NCBI GenBank assembly: GCA_038257245.1
Contig: JBBSJL010000008.1
Coordinates: forward strand, 1-33,831
Length of the DNA: 33,831 nucleotides
From: JAGQNP01 sp038257245
GTDB lineage: Bacteria; Patescibacteriota; Saccharimonadia; Saccharimonadales; JACQNP01
Direction of reading: 5' to 3'
Shown: in pieces, positions 23,931 through 32,005 of the stretch
Position numbering within the stretch: the first letter of the stretch is position 1
Layout of the letters: every line of letters begins with the position of its first letter
Made by a program: the position numbers and the translations under genes
The notes under the pieces: generated by a model
Told to the model about the DNA's origin: nothing
Databases searched by the model: none
Seen by the model: only the letters and a program-made list of their open reading frames with translations

Positions 23931-24117
23931 TTAAACAACAAAAAGAGGGAAAAATAGAAGATCTCGCAAGTCTTTTATAGATGGTAAATGATCAATAATA
24001 TGTGGTCGTTTGCCATTTTTGGCGCATTTCGTGTCAGTAGTTGTGGAAAAGTATTGCTAAAAAATAGTAATAACCTCGGAAAATAAAAAGCACCGAGAAA
24101 CAAAGGAGAAAAAATAG
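23921..24117 (+). promoter_or_regulatory. Long 5' leader of the surface-protein mRNA
   Basis: The 276-nt gap before the gene holds the promoter and this leader. I see a hairpin CTCGG (24075-24079) with CCGAG (24093-24097) ending 4 nt before the Shine-Dalgarno AAAGGAG (24102-24108), and a small GCC-T-rich-GGC hairpin near 24012-24023. No known riboswitch is recognised. The ribosome site is the strongest type in the window, nine bases before the ATG. Confidence 0.45.
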
Positions 24118-25929
24118 ATGAAACAAATATTAAAAAGAATGGCGGCTTTTAGTGCGTCATTGGCTTTGAGCTTATCCTCACTAGCCATAATTGCAGTACC
24201 GAGCGCACACGCTGCATCGTATACATACGACGGTGGTACAGTTAGAGGCCAAGAAGCTGCATGTAATGTTGATCATGCATTTTCAAATGGTGACTGCTGG
24301 GTTCTTGGAGCGGCGCCAAGTACGGGAACACCGCACAATATAACAATTGATGCAACGATACCATCAACGGAGAGAACAATAAATAATAATCTTGTAGGCC
24401 TACAGATAAATACGCTTACTTTTAGTGGTGCGTTTGGTGCAAATTCAGTTGCACTTACTGGTCAGTCATTACTTATAAAAGGAACAGGAATTACTAATAA
24501 CAGTTCTGGTACTGTTACAAACCCTCATACTATCGCAAATGCATTAGATTTTGACGGTACTACACCGGGGGTGTCAATAAATAACGGAACAAATGCTGAT
24601 ACCGCACTAACGATCAGTGGTGGCATAACCATTACTGGTGCTCCAACAATTCTTACTATATCAAGCGCAGTTGTTACAGATCCGCTTGGTGATACAAGCG
24701 AGGTACGGCTAACCGGTGCAATTAGTGGTGGCGGTAGTGTAGTGATTGCTTCAGGTATTACCTGGTTCACAGGTTCCAATACTTACACGGGCACTACAAC
24801 AGTTAATAGCACGGGTTCGTTAGTTCTGAGTGCTTCAACGGCTGGTGATCCTACAGATGCAAACGGCGTTACAGTGCAAAGCGGTGGTGCTGTTAAATTT
24901 GTCGGCAGCATAAGTGCAACCGGAGACGATGAAGTATTTACAATTGCTGGGTTTGGTAACGATCAATTTGACTCAGGTGTAGGTGCGCTGATTACAGGTG
25001 CATTTAATGCAACTCTAACGGATGTGACATTGTCAGCCGATGCGGGCATATGTTCAACTGGTGGTGCAAATACATTTGACATCGCATCTCCAACACTCGG
25101 CGGAAACACTCTATACAAAATGGATTCTGTAGAGTGCCCCGGTACTGAGACAGTTGACACAGCTCAAACGTTAGACGAATACACTGGCGGCGGTGGAGGT
25201 GGTCCAGCAAATTGTCCAACTGGTCCATCATCATGTCCTTCTGCAACAAATGGTATGACCATTGCAGCAGGTGATGGTGCAAAATTAGATTCAGACATAT
25301 CAGGTCCAATAACAGTTGACGGTACACTTTACGGTGGCGGATTCACAATAACAGGTGATGTAAACATATCTGCAACGGGTACGCTTTCACCAGGACTTTC
25401 ACCAGGTTGTATCATAATCGTAGGAAACCTAACGTTTGTATCTGGTTCTAGTTACGATGTAGAAGTTGGCGGTGCAACTGCGTGTACTGGTTACGACCAA
25501 ACACAGGTCACAGGTGCAGTAGATGTAACAGGTGCAACGCTTAACACGTCTATCTACAATAGTTTTGATACTTCAACACTAACAGCAGGTGACGAGCTTG
25601 TCATAATCGACAACGATGTTGCAGATGCTGTAACGGGTACATTTAGCGGTCTTGCAGAAGGCGCAACAGTAGCTATCGGAACAGGTGATTTCACACTTAG
25701 TTACATAGGTGGTGATGGTAATGACGTCACACTAACTTATACAGGTGAAACAGTAGTAACGCTTCCTGTCACAGGGCCAGCGCCTGCAGCTGCTGCAGCT
25801 ACTCCAGGAACTCCTGACACAGGTTTCGCAGCTCTAATGACTAACCCAGCAATGATCATGTTCTCAACGACATCCATAGCTGGCGCAATTCTAGCAATTG
25901 CTCGCAAGTACAACTTGCTAAAAGTTTAG
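24118..25929 (+). CDS. Secreted beta-helix-type surface protein with C-terminal sorting signal
   Basis: 603 residues. A Sec signal peptide ends near SAHA-AS (residue 32). The body is rich in Gly, Thr, Ser and Asn; FTGSNTYTGTTTVNSTG followed by GVTVQSGGAVKF matches the passenger repeat (PATR) known from autotransporters, so a beta-solenoid is likely. A six-glycine run near 354-359 divides the body in two. The end carries LPVTG (549-553), an Ala/Pro linker, TPDTG (565-569), a hydrophobic segment (about 570-592) and a basic tail, the plan of a sortase substrate. Two sortase-family genes follow. It has its own promoter with a long leader and may be an abundant surface protein. The partner or ligand is unknown. 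Confidence 0.85.
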   Translation: MKQILKRMAAFSASLALSLSSLAIIAVPSAHAASYTYDGGTVRGQEAACNVDHAFSNGDCWVLGAAPSTGTPHNITIDATIPSTERTINNNLVGLQINTLTFSGAFGANSVALTGQSLLIKGTGITNNSSGTVTNPHTIANALDFDGTTPGVSINNGTNADTALTISGGITITGAPTILTISSAVVTDPLGDTSEVRLTGAISGGGSVVIASGITWFTGSNTYTGTTTVNSTGSLVLSASTAGDPTDANGVTVQSGGAVKFVGSISATGDDEVFTIAGFGNDQFDSGVGALITGAFNATLTDVTLSADAGICSTGGANTFDIASPTLGGNTLYKMDSVECPGTETVDTAQTLDEYTGGGGGGPANCPTGPSSCPSATNGMTIAAGDGAKLDSDISGPITVDGTLYGGGFTITGDVNISATGTLSPGLSPGCIIIVGNLTFVSGSSYDVEVGGATACTGYDQTQVTGAVDVTGATLNTSIYNSFDTSTLTAGDELVIIDNDVADAVTGTFSGLAEGATVAIGTGDFTLSYIGGDGNDVTLTYTGETVVTLPVTGPAPAAAAATPGTPDTGFAALMTNPAMIMFSTTSIAGAILAIARKYNLLKV

Positions 25930-25966
25930 TCAGAAAGTTAAAAAGTAAAGAAATAAAGAGGCGGTA

Positions 25967-27175
25967 GTGAGCAAAGGATTTATCGGGCTGGATAACCCAT
26001 CATTCCAAGGAAATCTGCGAACATACCGAAGGCGACACGTGGCAGAGCCACGAAAACCAAAGGTAAAACAAGTAGGTGTCTTAGATGATAGCGAAAATAG
26101 CTCAGCCCAAGTAAAATCCCAAGCTCCACAACCTCTTTTAGCTCAGCAAAAATCAGTAAAAAAACAATCTCCTTTGTTTCAACCCGCCGGACATTCTAGT
26201 TCGGCGGGTACTGAATTTGTTGCGACAATCACAGGTCCAATAGCCAAAAAGAAAGAATTGTCACGTGCTGAAAAATTTCAACAGTGGCAACAACAACAGT
26301 ACCTCTCCCAGCGACCCAAAAATCCTACACCTACATCTGAGGCATTCAATCACATACCTGAAGAACCAGATTCTAACGACATAGCACAATCATTAAAACA
26401 AATTGCTGGCACTGTCGCCCCTGCGAAGAAAACAAAAAATATTAAGTCCAAAAGAAGTCTCGGAAGCATCAAAAGTCGAATCCCATTATTCGGTAAACTA
26501 AATCGTAAGGATGTGTTTACCATGAAGTTTGCTTTGCCAGCTATGGCAGTAGCAATATTCATGTTTGGTTGCGGTGTGGCATTGCAAGGGGTTTTAACAA
26601 ATAAACATGTGCAAGCACAGGTTGCCGAACTTACTGGCGACACAACAGGCTATGATTCGGAAGGCAGAGAAGAAGTACCCGATGAAACCGTCCCAGATGA
26701 AAAAAATTGGGGGCCATACGTAGTCGCACCAAATATGCCGAAATATATCAGAATTGGCAAACTTGGAGTTGTTAGTAGGGTTCAAAGAGTTGGGGTAAAG
26801 TCCAATAACGAGTTAATAGCCCCAAATAATATACATACTGTAGGGTGGTACGAAGGTAGTACTCTTCCCGGAGAAGAAGGAACCGCACTATTGGATGCCC
26901 ATGTTCATGGTCCAACAATGCCAGGTGCCTTCCACAAAATTCATACGCTTAGCCCAGGCGATGACATAGAAATTGAAATGGGTGATGGAAGAAAATTCTA
27001 CTATAGTGTCGCTAATCTAGACAGGTTCCCTTATCAAAATACCGATATGGCTAAAGCAATGAAGTCTGCAGAAGACGGTAAAAATGGTCTAAACCTTATA
27101 ACATGTGGTGGAAAATATAATCGATCAACAAAAACATATGAGGAAAGAATCGTAGTTTACGCAGTCCAAAAATAG
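25967..27175 (+). CDS. Sortase with long cytoplasmic N-terminal region
   Basis: 402 residues. Transpeptidase that cuts a sorting motif and joins the protein to the cell surface. A basic, Gln-rich cytoplasmic region (1-180) is unusually long; membrane segment about 187-209; catalytic domain about 245-402. H312 in DAHVHG, C380 in LITCGG and R394 in EERIVVYA are the full triad. By these motifs it is closest to the class E/F type, but I would not insist. GTG start, with GAGG six bases upstream, 37 nt after the surface-protein gene, its probable substrate. No terminator lies between. Confidence 0.9.
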   Translation: MSKGFIGLDNPSFQGNLRTYRRRHVAEPRKPKVKQVGVLDDSENSSAQVKSQAPQPLLAQQKSVKKQSPLFQPAGHSSSAGTEFVATITGPIAKKKELSRAEKFQQWQQQQYLSQRPKNPTPTSEAFNHIPEEPDSNDIAQSLKQIAGTVAPAKKTKNIKSKRSLGSIKSRIPLFGKLNRKDVFTMKFALPAMAVAIFMFGCGVALQGVLTNKHVQAQVAELTGDTTGYDSEGREEVPDETVPDEKNWGPYVVAPNMPKYIRIGKLGVVSRVQRVGVKSNNELIAPNNIHTVGWYEGSTLPGEEGTALLDAHVHGPTMPGAFHKIHTLSPGDDIEIEMGDGRKFYYSVANLDRFPYQNTDMAKAMKSAEDGKNGLNLITCGGKYNRSTKTYEERIVVYAVQK

Positions 27176-27198
27176 TACAAAAGAAAACTGGTAAAATT

Positions 27199-28065
27199 AT
27201 GTCACGAAGAGAAAGAATAAGCGATTTTACAAGAACTACACCTAGAAATACTAAGCATACTTCTGGGCGTGGTTCTCGTCGAATCACAGGATTTGATCCT
27301 AAAGCTATAGAAACACCTGAGATCAAGGGTACCAAAAAGGCCAGTCTGAGAACCACTAAACAGGATTTTATACGTTCGCCGGTTTCAAGTAATCCTTCCA
27401 CCCCAAAACAAGATAAATCTAGAGTTTTGCAACGAAAGGGGCTGAATAGACTACCCCCATTTAAACCAATAAAACCAAAGAGAAGATTCAATATTAGACT
27501 TATCGGTGCAGGAATGGCTGTGTTAGCTTTGACAGCCGTCACACCGTATCTATTTTACAAAAACCTTTCAGGTACTCAAGGTATAGTAATGGGTGTAAAA
27601 AACAAACTTATAACAGGAAGTGATTTACCGAAATACTTCATCTCTAGCAGTATAATGGACGTTCCGGCAAGGGTTGACGTAGTTGATAGTATTGATGATG
27701 ATTCCCAGGCTTTGCAAGATAACAACAAGATAGGTTGGTATCAACATAGTAGTAAACCGGGGGAACCAGGAGCCATGGTGTTTGCTGGTCATGTCTCTGG
27801 TGACGACAACACAGGTGCTCTCAAAGAAATATCTAAAATGAAAGCTGGCGACTCAATAAGAGTCGATACAGGCGACGGAAGGGTTATATTATTTAATATT
27901 GTAGAAGTCAAAAAAATACTGCCTAGCGAACTGAACGTTGAAGGGTTAAAGAAATCTAGAATAGAGGGTAAAGAAGGCGTTAATATAGTATCGTTCACTG
28001 ATCGCAACTCTATAAACCCAGAGCTAGTAAGCTATAGATATATTATTTACGCAGTAAAAGAATAG
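27199..28065 (+). CDS. Sortase homologue lacking the catalytic cysteine
   Basis: 288 residues. A basic cytoplasmic region (1-98), one membrane segment (about 99-119), then a sortase-type beta-barrel (from about 145). H198 in AGHVSG and R280 in SYRYIIYA are kept, but the segment that should read L-I-T-C reads NIVSFTD: codon 266, TTC at 27994-27996, gives phenylalanine where the nucleophile cysteine belongs. The gene is otherwise intact, so it is a likely non-enzymatic sortase fold (a helper, a binder or a regulator of the active enzyme upstream), not a pseudogene. It starts 23 nt after the active sortase and has no visible Shine-Dalgarno site. Confidence 0.82.
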   Translation: MSRRERISDFTRTTPRNTKHTSGRGSRRITGFDPKAIETPEIKGTKKASLRTTKQDFIRSPVSSNPSTPKQDKSRVLQRKGLNRLPPFKPIKPKRRFNIRLIGAGMAVLALTAVTPYLFYKNLSGTQGIVMGVKNKLITGSDLPKYFISSSIMDVPARVDVVDSIDDDSQALQDNNKIGWYQHSSKPGEPGAMVFAGHVSGDDNTGALKEISKMKAGDSIRVDTGDGRVILFNIVEVKKILPSELNVEGLKKSRIEGKEGVNIVSFTDRNSINPELVSYRYIIYAVKE

Positions 28066-28067
28066 AA

Positions 28068-28097
28068 TTGACCAGAAATAATAATTGAGAGTATAGT
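28068..28097 (+). promoter_or_regulatory. rny promoter
   Basis: TTGACC (28068-28073), 18-bp spacer, TATAGT (28092-28097). Predicted start near 28104 and a leader of about 140 nt; AAAGGG before the ATG is the ribosome site. Long leaders are common for RNase Y and may serve control of its own mRNA. Confidence 0.5.
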
Positions 28098-28243
28098 ATT
28101 ATCTAGGATTAATTGCAGTGAAGTTTAGAGCAGAATCCGACCGTTTGATTTTATTAAATATTTTCGTTTTTCAGATTAAATCTTCAGCTAATGAAGTGAT
28201 AGTGATGTTGGGGTTTGATCTGCACCGATAGAAAGGGATAATT

Positions 28244-29758
28244 ATGGATCCAATTACCATAGTGCTAGCTATTGCTGGTATTGGCTTAGGTTTTGGGGCA
28301 AGTACTGTTGCAACAAAGAAAAAGCTAGGAACGGCTGAGGCCGATGCAGATAAAAAACTCGATAAGGCAAAAAAGGAAGCCACAAGGTTAGTTGACGAGG
28401 CTAGAAAAGAAGCTGCAGAAGTAGCAGATAAAGCCAGAGCCGACGAAAACACTCGGCGCAAAGAGTTCAAAGAGATTGAAAACCGCTTAATAAAGCGAGA
28501 AGAAACACTCGATAAAAAATTAGACGAAATCGATAAACGATCAGAATCATTACGTAAGGGCGAGGACGAAGTAGAAGCCCTAAAGAATGAAATAAGGGAC
28601 ATTAGGGTTAAGCAGCAGGATAAACTAGAAAAGATTGCCAAGCTTACAAAAACAGATGCCGCTGACAAGCTAATGAAGATGACAGAACGCGATATTCGTG
28701 AAGACCTAACTGGACTAATCGCTAAGTTACAAAATGAAGCTCAAGAACAAGCTGAAGATAAGGCAGCCTTCATTATAACTTCTGCTATGGAGCGGATGGC
28801 TAGTGAGGTTACGGCAGAACGCACTATTTCTTCCCTGAAGCTCACAGATGACGACATGAAAGGTCGCATTATTGGTAAAGAAGGTCGCAATATTCAGGCA
28901 CTACAACGAGCTACGGGTGTAGACATCATGGTAGACGATACTCCTGGCATGGTGGTGCTTTCCAGTTTCGATCCAGTTCGGCGAGAAGTAGCTCGTGTGA
29001 CAATGGAGATGCTGATGAAGGACGGGCGTATTCACCCAGGCAGAATAGAAGAAGTAGTTGAGAAAGCTCAAAAAGAAGTTCAAAAAGAAGTAATACGTGC
29101 TGGCGAAGACGCCGCGAGAGAAGTCGGCATTATTGGCATTCCAAAGGAAGTATTGCAATTATTAGGCGAACTCAAATACCGAACGAGTTATGGTCAAAAC
29201 GTACTTAAACACAGCACAGAAATGGCGCATATTGCCGGAATTATTGCCGAAGAAGTTGGTGCAGATGTAAAGATTACCAAGTACGCAGCACTTGTCCACG
29301 ACCTAGGTAAAGCGCTTACTCACAAAATAGAGGGTAAACATCACCACATTAGTGGCGATATGTTACGTAAATATGGCGCACCAGAGGCTGTGGCACATGC
29401 TGCAGAAGCGCATCACGATGACATGGAAGCTACTACAGTTGAAGCGCTCATTGTTCGTGTTGTAGATGCAATTAGTGCATCGCGTCCAGGTGCGCGTAAC
29501 ATTAGTGCTGAGAACTTCGGGGAACGTATGAAAGAACTAGAAAACGTTGCTTTAGGTTTTGGTGGAATCGAGAAAGCATATGCAATTAGCGCCGGACGCG
29601 AAGTCCGTGTATTTGTCCGACCTACCGATATAGACGATCTTGGTGCAATTAAATTAGCTAGAGATATTTCCACCAAGATAGAAAGCACTATGCAGTACCC
29701 CGGTACGATTAAAGTGAACGTTATCCGCGAAACTCGCGCAGTAGAGTTCGCCAAATAA
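28244..29758 (+). CDS. rny: Ribonuclease Y
   Basis: 504 residues. Membrane-bound endoribonuclease that starts mRNA decay. N-terminal membrane segment (about 5-22), a long charged coiled coil (27-190), KH domain with GRIIGKEGRN (207-216), HD domain with VHDLGKALTH (351-360), HHHISGD and HHDD (390-393), and the C-terminal domain ending with YPGTIKVNVIRETRAVEFAK. All metal-binding HD residues are present. ymdB, whose product binds RNase Y in Bacillus, is two genes downstream. Confidence 0.97.
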   Translation: MDPITIVLAIAGIGLGFGASTVATKKKLGTAEADADKKLDKAKKEATRLVDEARKEAAEVADKARADENTRRKEFKEIENRLIKREETLDKKLDEIDKRSESLRKGEDEVEALKNEIRDIRVKQQDKLEKIAKLTKTDAADKLMKMTERDIREDLTGLIAKLQNEAQEQAEDKAAFIITSAMERMASEVTAERTISSLKLTDDDMKGRIIGKEGRNIQALQRATGVDIMVDDTPGMVVLSSFDPVRREVARVTMEMLMKDGRIHPGRIEEVVEKAQKEVQKEVIRAGEDAAREVGIIGIPKEVLQLLGELKYRTSYGQNVLKHSTEMAHIAGIIAEEVGADVKITKYAALVHDLGKALTHKIEGKHHHISGDMLRKYGAPEAVAHAAEAHHDDMEATTVEALIVRVVDAISASRPGARNISAENFGERMKELENVALGFGGIEKAYAISAGREVRVFVRPTDIDDLGAIKLARDISTKIESTMQYPGTIKVNVIRETRAVEFAK

Positions 29759-29769
29759 AATAATCTATC

Positions 29770-29807
29770 TTGCTCATGCTTGCATATTAGATATTTCGCA
29801 CTAAAAT
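29770..29807 (+). promoter_or_regulatory. Promoter of the orphan 177-residue gene with shared 15-nt motif
   Basis: TTGCTCATGCTTGCA at 29770-29784, identical to 3622-3636 before comEC and again exactly 30 nt before the ATG. TTGCAT (29780-29785) and TAAAAT (29802-29807) with 16 bp between are the likely -35 and -10; predicted start 29814, one base before the ATG. ATCTA (29763-29767) and TAGAT (29788-29792) flank it as inverted arms. Confidence 0.6.
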
Positions 29808-29814
29808 TGTCTGA

Positions 29815-30348
29815 ATGAGTATGGAAAGTTTGCCAGAGGCAAACGGCTATTTAGTAGGTGTCAATATTCCTGATAATATTTCAGGCGCTGTAAGAATTGA
29901 GCGAAGCGAACGCAAGAAAGATTTTAGAGAACTTCGTAAACAACTAGAGCGCGTTTCTGAGTTCAGTGTAGGATGTAACAAGTTCGAACAATCTTTTCAT
30001 ACATTGCCCATCGCGGGAGGCACATTACGCTTACTATTTAGATCTATTGTTATAGAAAGTTTTGGCCAAGGCTACAGGGTGATGGTGAATAGGGAGACTA
30101 CGTTGCCAAATGATGGGCGTAGAATGAATATTGATGACTTTGTTGTTTCGAGGAATGCAAATATTATTGCTACCGATCATTGCTGGATGAAAAGAGGGCA
30201 TCATAGTTTTACATGGACAGGCATATTGGAAGATCATGGTCCAATCGTAGGACTAAATGGTGCAATCCCCGCAGTGTATACAGGCAAGGATTATGTAGAG
30301 CCACAATTAACAACAGATTTTGATAAGTTCGAAGAAATATTATGGTGA
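29815..30348 (+). CDS. Hypothetical protein, orphan
   Basis: 177 residues, not recognised. No signal peptide or membrane segment; a mixed charged start (RIERSERKKDFRELRKQLERV, a helix, residues about 27-47), then a probably beta-rich part with VVSRNANIIATDHCWMKRGHHSF (about 109-131), where Asp, His and Cys cluster and could bind metal, though no known motif fits. It ends in a short acidic helix. The ATG at 29815 fits the leaderless promoter better than the ATG two codons on. The same promoter motif as comEC suggests joint control, perhaps with DNA uptake; this is inference only. Confidence 0.7.
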   Translation: MSMESLPEANGYLVGVNIPDNISGAVRIERSERKKDFRELRKQLERVSEFSVGCNKFEQSFHTLPIAGGTLRLLFRSIVIESFGQGYRVMVNRETTLPNDGRRMNIDDFVVSRNANIIATDHCWMKRGHHSFTWTGILEDHGPIVGLNGAIPAVYTGKDYVEPQLTTDFDKFEEILW

Positions 30349-30361
30349 AGAGACGATGCTC

Positions 30362-30390
30362 AGGAACTAACCGGATTCCTTTCTGTTCTT
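30362..30390 (+). terminator. Probable terminator after the orphan gene
   Basis: AGGAA (30362-30366), a 9-nt loop, TTCCT (30376-30380), then a T-rich but broken run TTCTGTTCTT. A weak, short stem. Confidence 0.4.
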
Positions 30391-30420
30391 AGCACTGTGT
30401 CGTGTGAAGATATCATTGTT

Positions 30421-30438
30421 TAGTTTATACTTAAACTA
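30421..30438 (+). promoter_or_regulatory. Promoter/operator of the CYTH-ymdB operon
   Basis: TAGTTTA (30421-30427), TACT, TAAACTA (30432-30438) is a perfect 7-bp inverted repeat that ends at the base before the ATG at 30439. It covers a -10 TATACT (30426-30431), with predicted start at 30438. A repressor bound there would block both polymerase and ribosome. Confidence 0.55.
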
Positions 30439-31038
30439 ATGCAACAAGAGATAGAATGTAAATTTATTAATGTTAGTCATGATAAAGTTCGCACAAAACT
30501 AGAATCACTTGGTGCGCAATGTATTCACCCTGTCAGAATAATGCGCAGGGTAATGTTCGATCATTTAGACGATAGATTTCAGAAAAACAAACAACATGAA
30601 CACCTTCGAGTCAGGGATGAAGGAGATAAAGTAACCGTTACCTACAAAAAAAGCACGAATAGCAATTATCTATATGAAGTTGAGACAAATGTAGGCTCAT
30701 TTGAGGAGATGTGTAGATTGTTCGAAAGCATCGGCCTCCATAAGTACAGCTATCAGGAGTCTAAAAGAGAAACATGGAAACTAGAAGACACAGAGATTGA
30801 ACTAGACGAATGGCCTTGGCTGAATCCGTACATTGAAATTGAAGGAAAAACTGAAGAAGTTATAAAAGATGTTGCCAATAAATTAGGATTTGATTGGAAA
30901 TCTGCAGAATTTGGTAGTGTGGATACGGTCTACAGATTGCAGTATCCAATTTGGACGAGGGATGATTCTATTGGAGATGTTCCTGAAGTTAAATTTGGCG
31001 CTAAACAACCAAAATGGTTTAAGAAAGGAAAAACATGA
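30439..31038 (+). CDS. CYTH-domain protein (class IV adenylate cyclase / thiamine-triphosphatase type)
   Basis: 199 residues. The ExExK signature is at residues 4-8 (EIECK), followed by HLRVRDEGDKVTVTYK, ELDEWPWLNPYIEIEG and late conserved VDTVYRLQ, the beta-tunnel residues that hold metal and the triphosphate. CYTH enzymes act on triphosphate substrates: cAMP formation, thiamine triphosphate or inorganic triphosphate hydrolysis; sequence alone does not tell which. A Lys/Trp-rich tail of about 25 residues is extra. Its stop overlaps the ymdB ATG by four bases, hinting at a nucleotide-signalling pair of a CYTH enzyme and a phosphodiesterase. Confidence 0.88.
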   Translation: MQQEIECKFINVSHDKVRTKLESLGAQCIHPVRIMRRVMFDHLDDRFQKNKQHEHLRVRDEGDKVTVTYKKSTNSNYLYEVETNVGSFEEMCRLFESIGLHKYSYQESKRETWKLEDTEIELDEWPWLNPYIEIEGKTEEVIKDVANKLGFDWKSAEFGSVDTVYRLQYPIWTRDDSIGDVPEVKFGAKQPKWFKKGKT

Positions 31039-31820
31039 AAATACTCTACATAGGTGACATCATGGCCGAACCAGGGATTCAGGTAGTATCAGAAGTTTTA
31101 TCAGAAATAAAAAAACAACATAACCCTGACTTTATTATTGCTCAGGCTGAAAACGTATCTGAAGGTAAAGGCATGACAGTTGTCGACATGAAACGACTAC
31201 AAAAATTGGGAATCGATTTCTTCACGGGGGGTAATCACACGCCTAACAAGGAAGAACTGGATAGCTTATTAGTTAATCCTGAGTCGCCTGTGATTGGTCC
31301 AGTGAATTTGGTTGGTTGCGGTGGTCCGGGCTACAAATATGTAAATACAAAAAGCGGCAAAGTAATGATTATTTCGATTATGGGCTCAAAGGTGGGCAAA
31401 GAAATAGAAATCCGCAATCCTTTACAAACTTTAGACGAAGTGATTGCTCTAAGAGATGACGATACTTACGCAACCATTTTAAATTATCATGGGGATTATA
31501 GTAGTGAAAAGCGCATCGTGGGTTACTATCTAGATGGAAAAGTTACTGCGGTGATTGGTGATCATTGGCACGTGCCAACTGCGGACGCCATGATATTACC
31601 TAAAAGCACTGCACATATTACGGACGTAGGTATGTGTGGCAGTTTGCATTCTAGTTTGGGCGTTACTCTCGATTCAGTTATTCCTCGTTGGAAAGACGGA
31701 ATTGTTAGTAAGAATAAACTCGCAACGGATAGGCCGTACCAATTTAATGCTGTGTTGATTGACGTAGGCGAAAACGGTTTAGCAAATTCTATAGAACAAA
31801 TTCAAATAATTAAAGATTAG
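31035..31820 (+). CDS. ymdB: YmdB-family metallophosphoesterase
   Basis: 261 residues. Calcineurin-like phosphodiesterase; the Bacillus protein hydrolyses cAMP and other 2',3'- or 3',5'-cyclic nucleotides, affects motility and biofilm choice, and binds RNase Y. Metal ligands can be placed: D8 (IGDI), E39 and N40 (AEN), N67 and H68 (GNH), H152 (YHGDYSSEK), H177 and H179 (DHWHVPTAD). TDVGMCGS follows. The common GNHxWD reads GNHTPN. SD AAAGGA. It overlaps the small - strand gene by four bases end to end. Confidence 0.93.
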   Translation: MKILYIGDIMAEPGIQVVSEVLSEIKKQHNPDFIIAQAENVSEGKGMTVVDMKRLQKLGIDFFTGGNHTPNKEELDSLLVNPESPVIGPVNLVGCGGPGYKYVNTKSGKVMIISIMGSKVGKEIEIRNPLQTLDEVIALRDDDTYATILNYHGDYSSEKRIVGYYLDGKVTAVIGDHWHVPTADAMILPKSTAHITDVGMCGSLHSSLGVTLDSVIPRWKDGIVSKNKLATDRPYQFNAVLIDVGENGLANSIEQIQIIKD

Positions 31821-32005
31821 ATTTCTTTTTTGCCGTTAAACCCCACGTGAGCGATAACGACGCTAGCAATCATATCAATAATAACGATCTTTATCATTGG
31901 CAGATCTTTGTTTATGGCTAACAAGGCTGCGCTGCCTAGCCAAATAGTAGCAATTACACCAGCCGTGTAAGGATATTTCATGAATAGTAGGAATTCTTTA
32001 TGCAT
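31817..32005 (-). CDS. Small membrane protein after the ABC1 kinase
   Basis: 62 residues, two predicted membrane segments (about 13-31 and 37-55) and short basic ends (FNGKKEI). It is real despite its size: TAAGGAGGT, a full Shine-Dalgarno site, ends seven bases before its ATG, and its start overlaps the kinase end by eight bases. Not recognised. It has the same plan as the other tiny gene upstream of the kinase. End overlaps ymdB convergently. Confidence 0.75.
   Translation of the reverse strand: MHKEFLLFMKYPYTAGVIATIWLGSAALLAINKDLPMIKIVIIDMIASVVIAHVGFNGKKEI

Noticed and set aside
25004..25327. 107-codon open frame on the - strand in the surface-protein gene
   Set aside because: His/Leu-rich translation is the mirror of Gly/Thr-rich repeats; no sign of a gene.
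27192..27197. TGGTAAAAT as a promoter for the second sortase gene
   Set aside because: The predicted start would be at 27204, inside the gene after its ATG; no in-frame start codon fits, so co-transcription is more likely.
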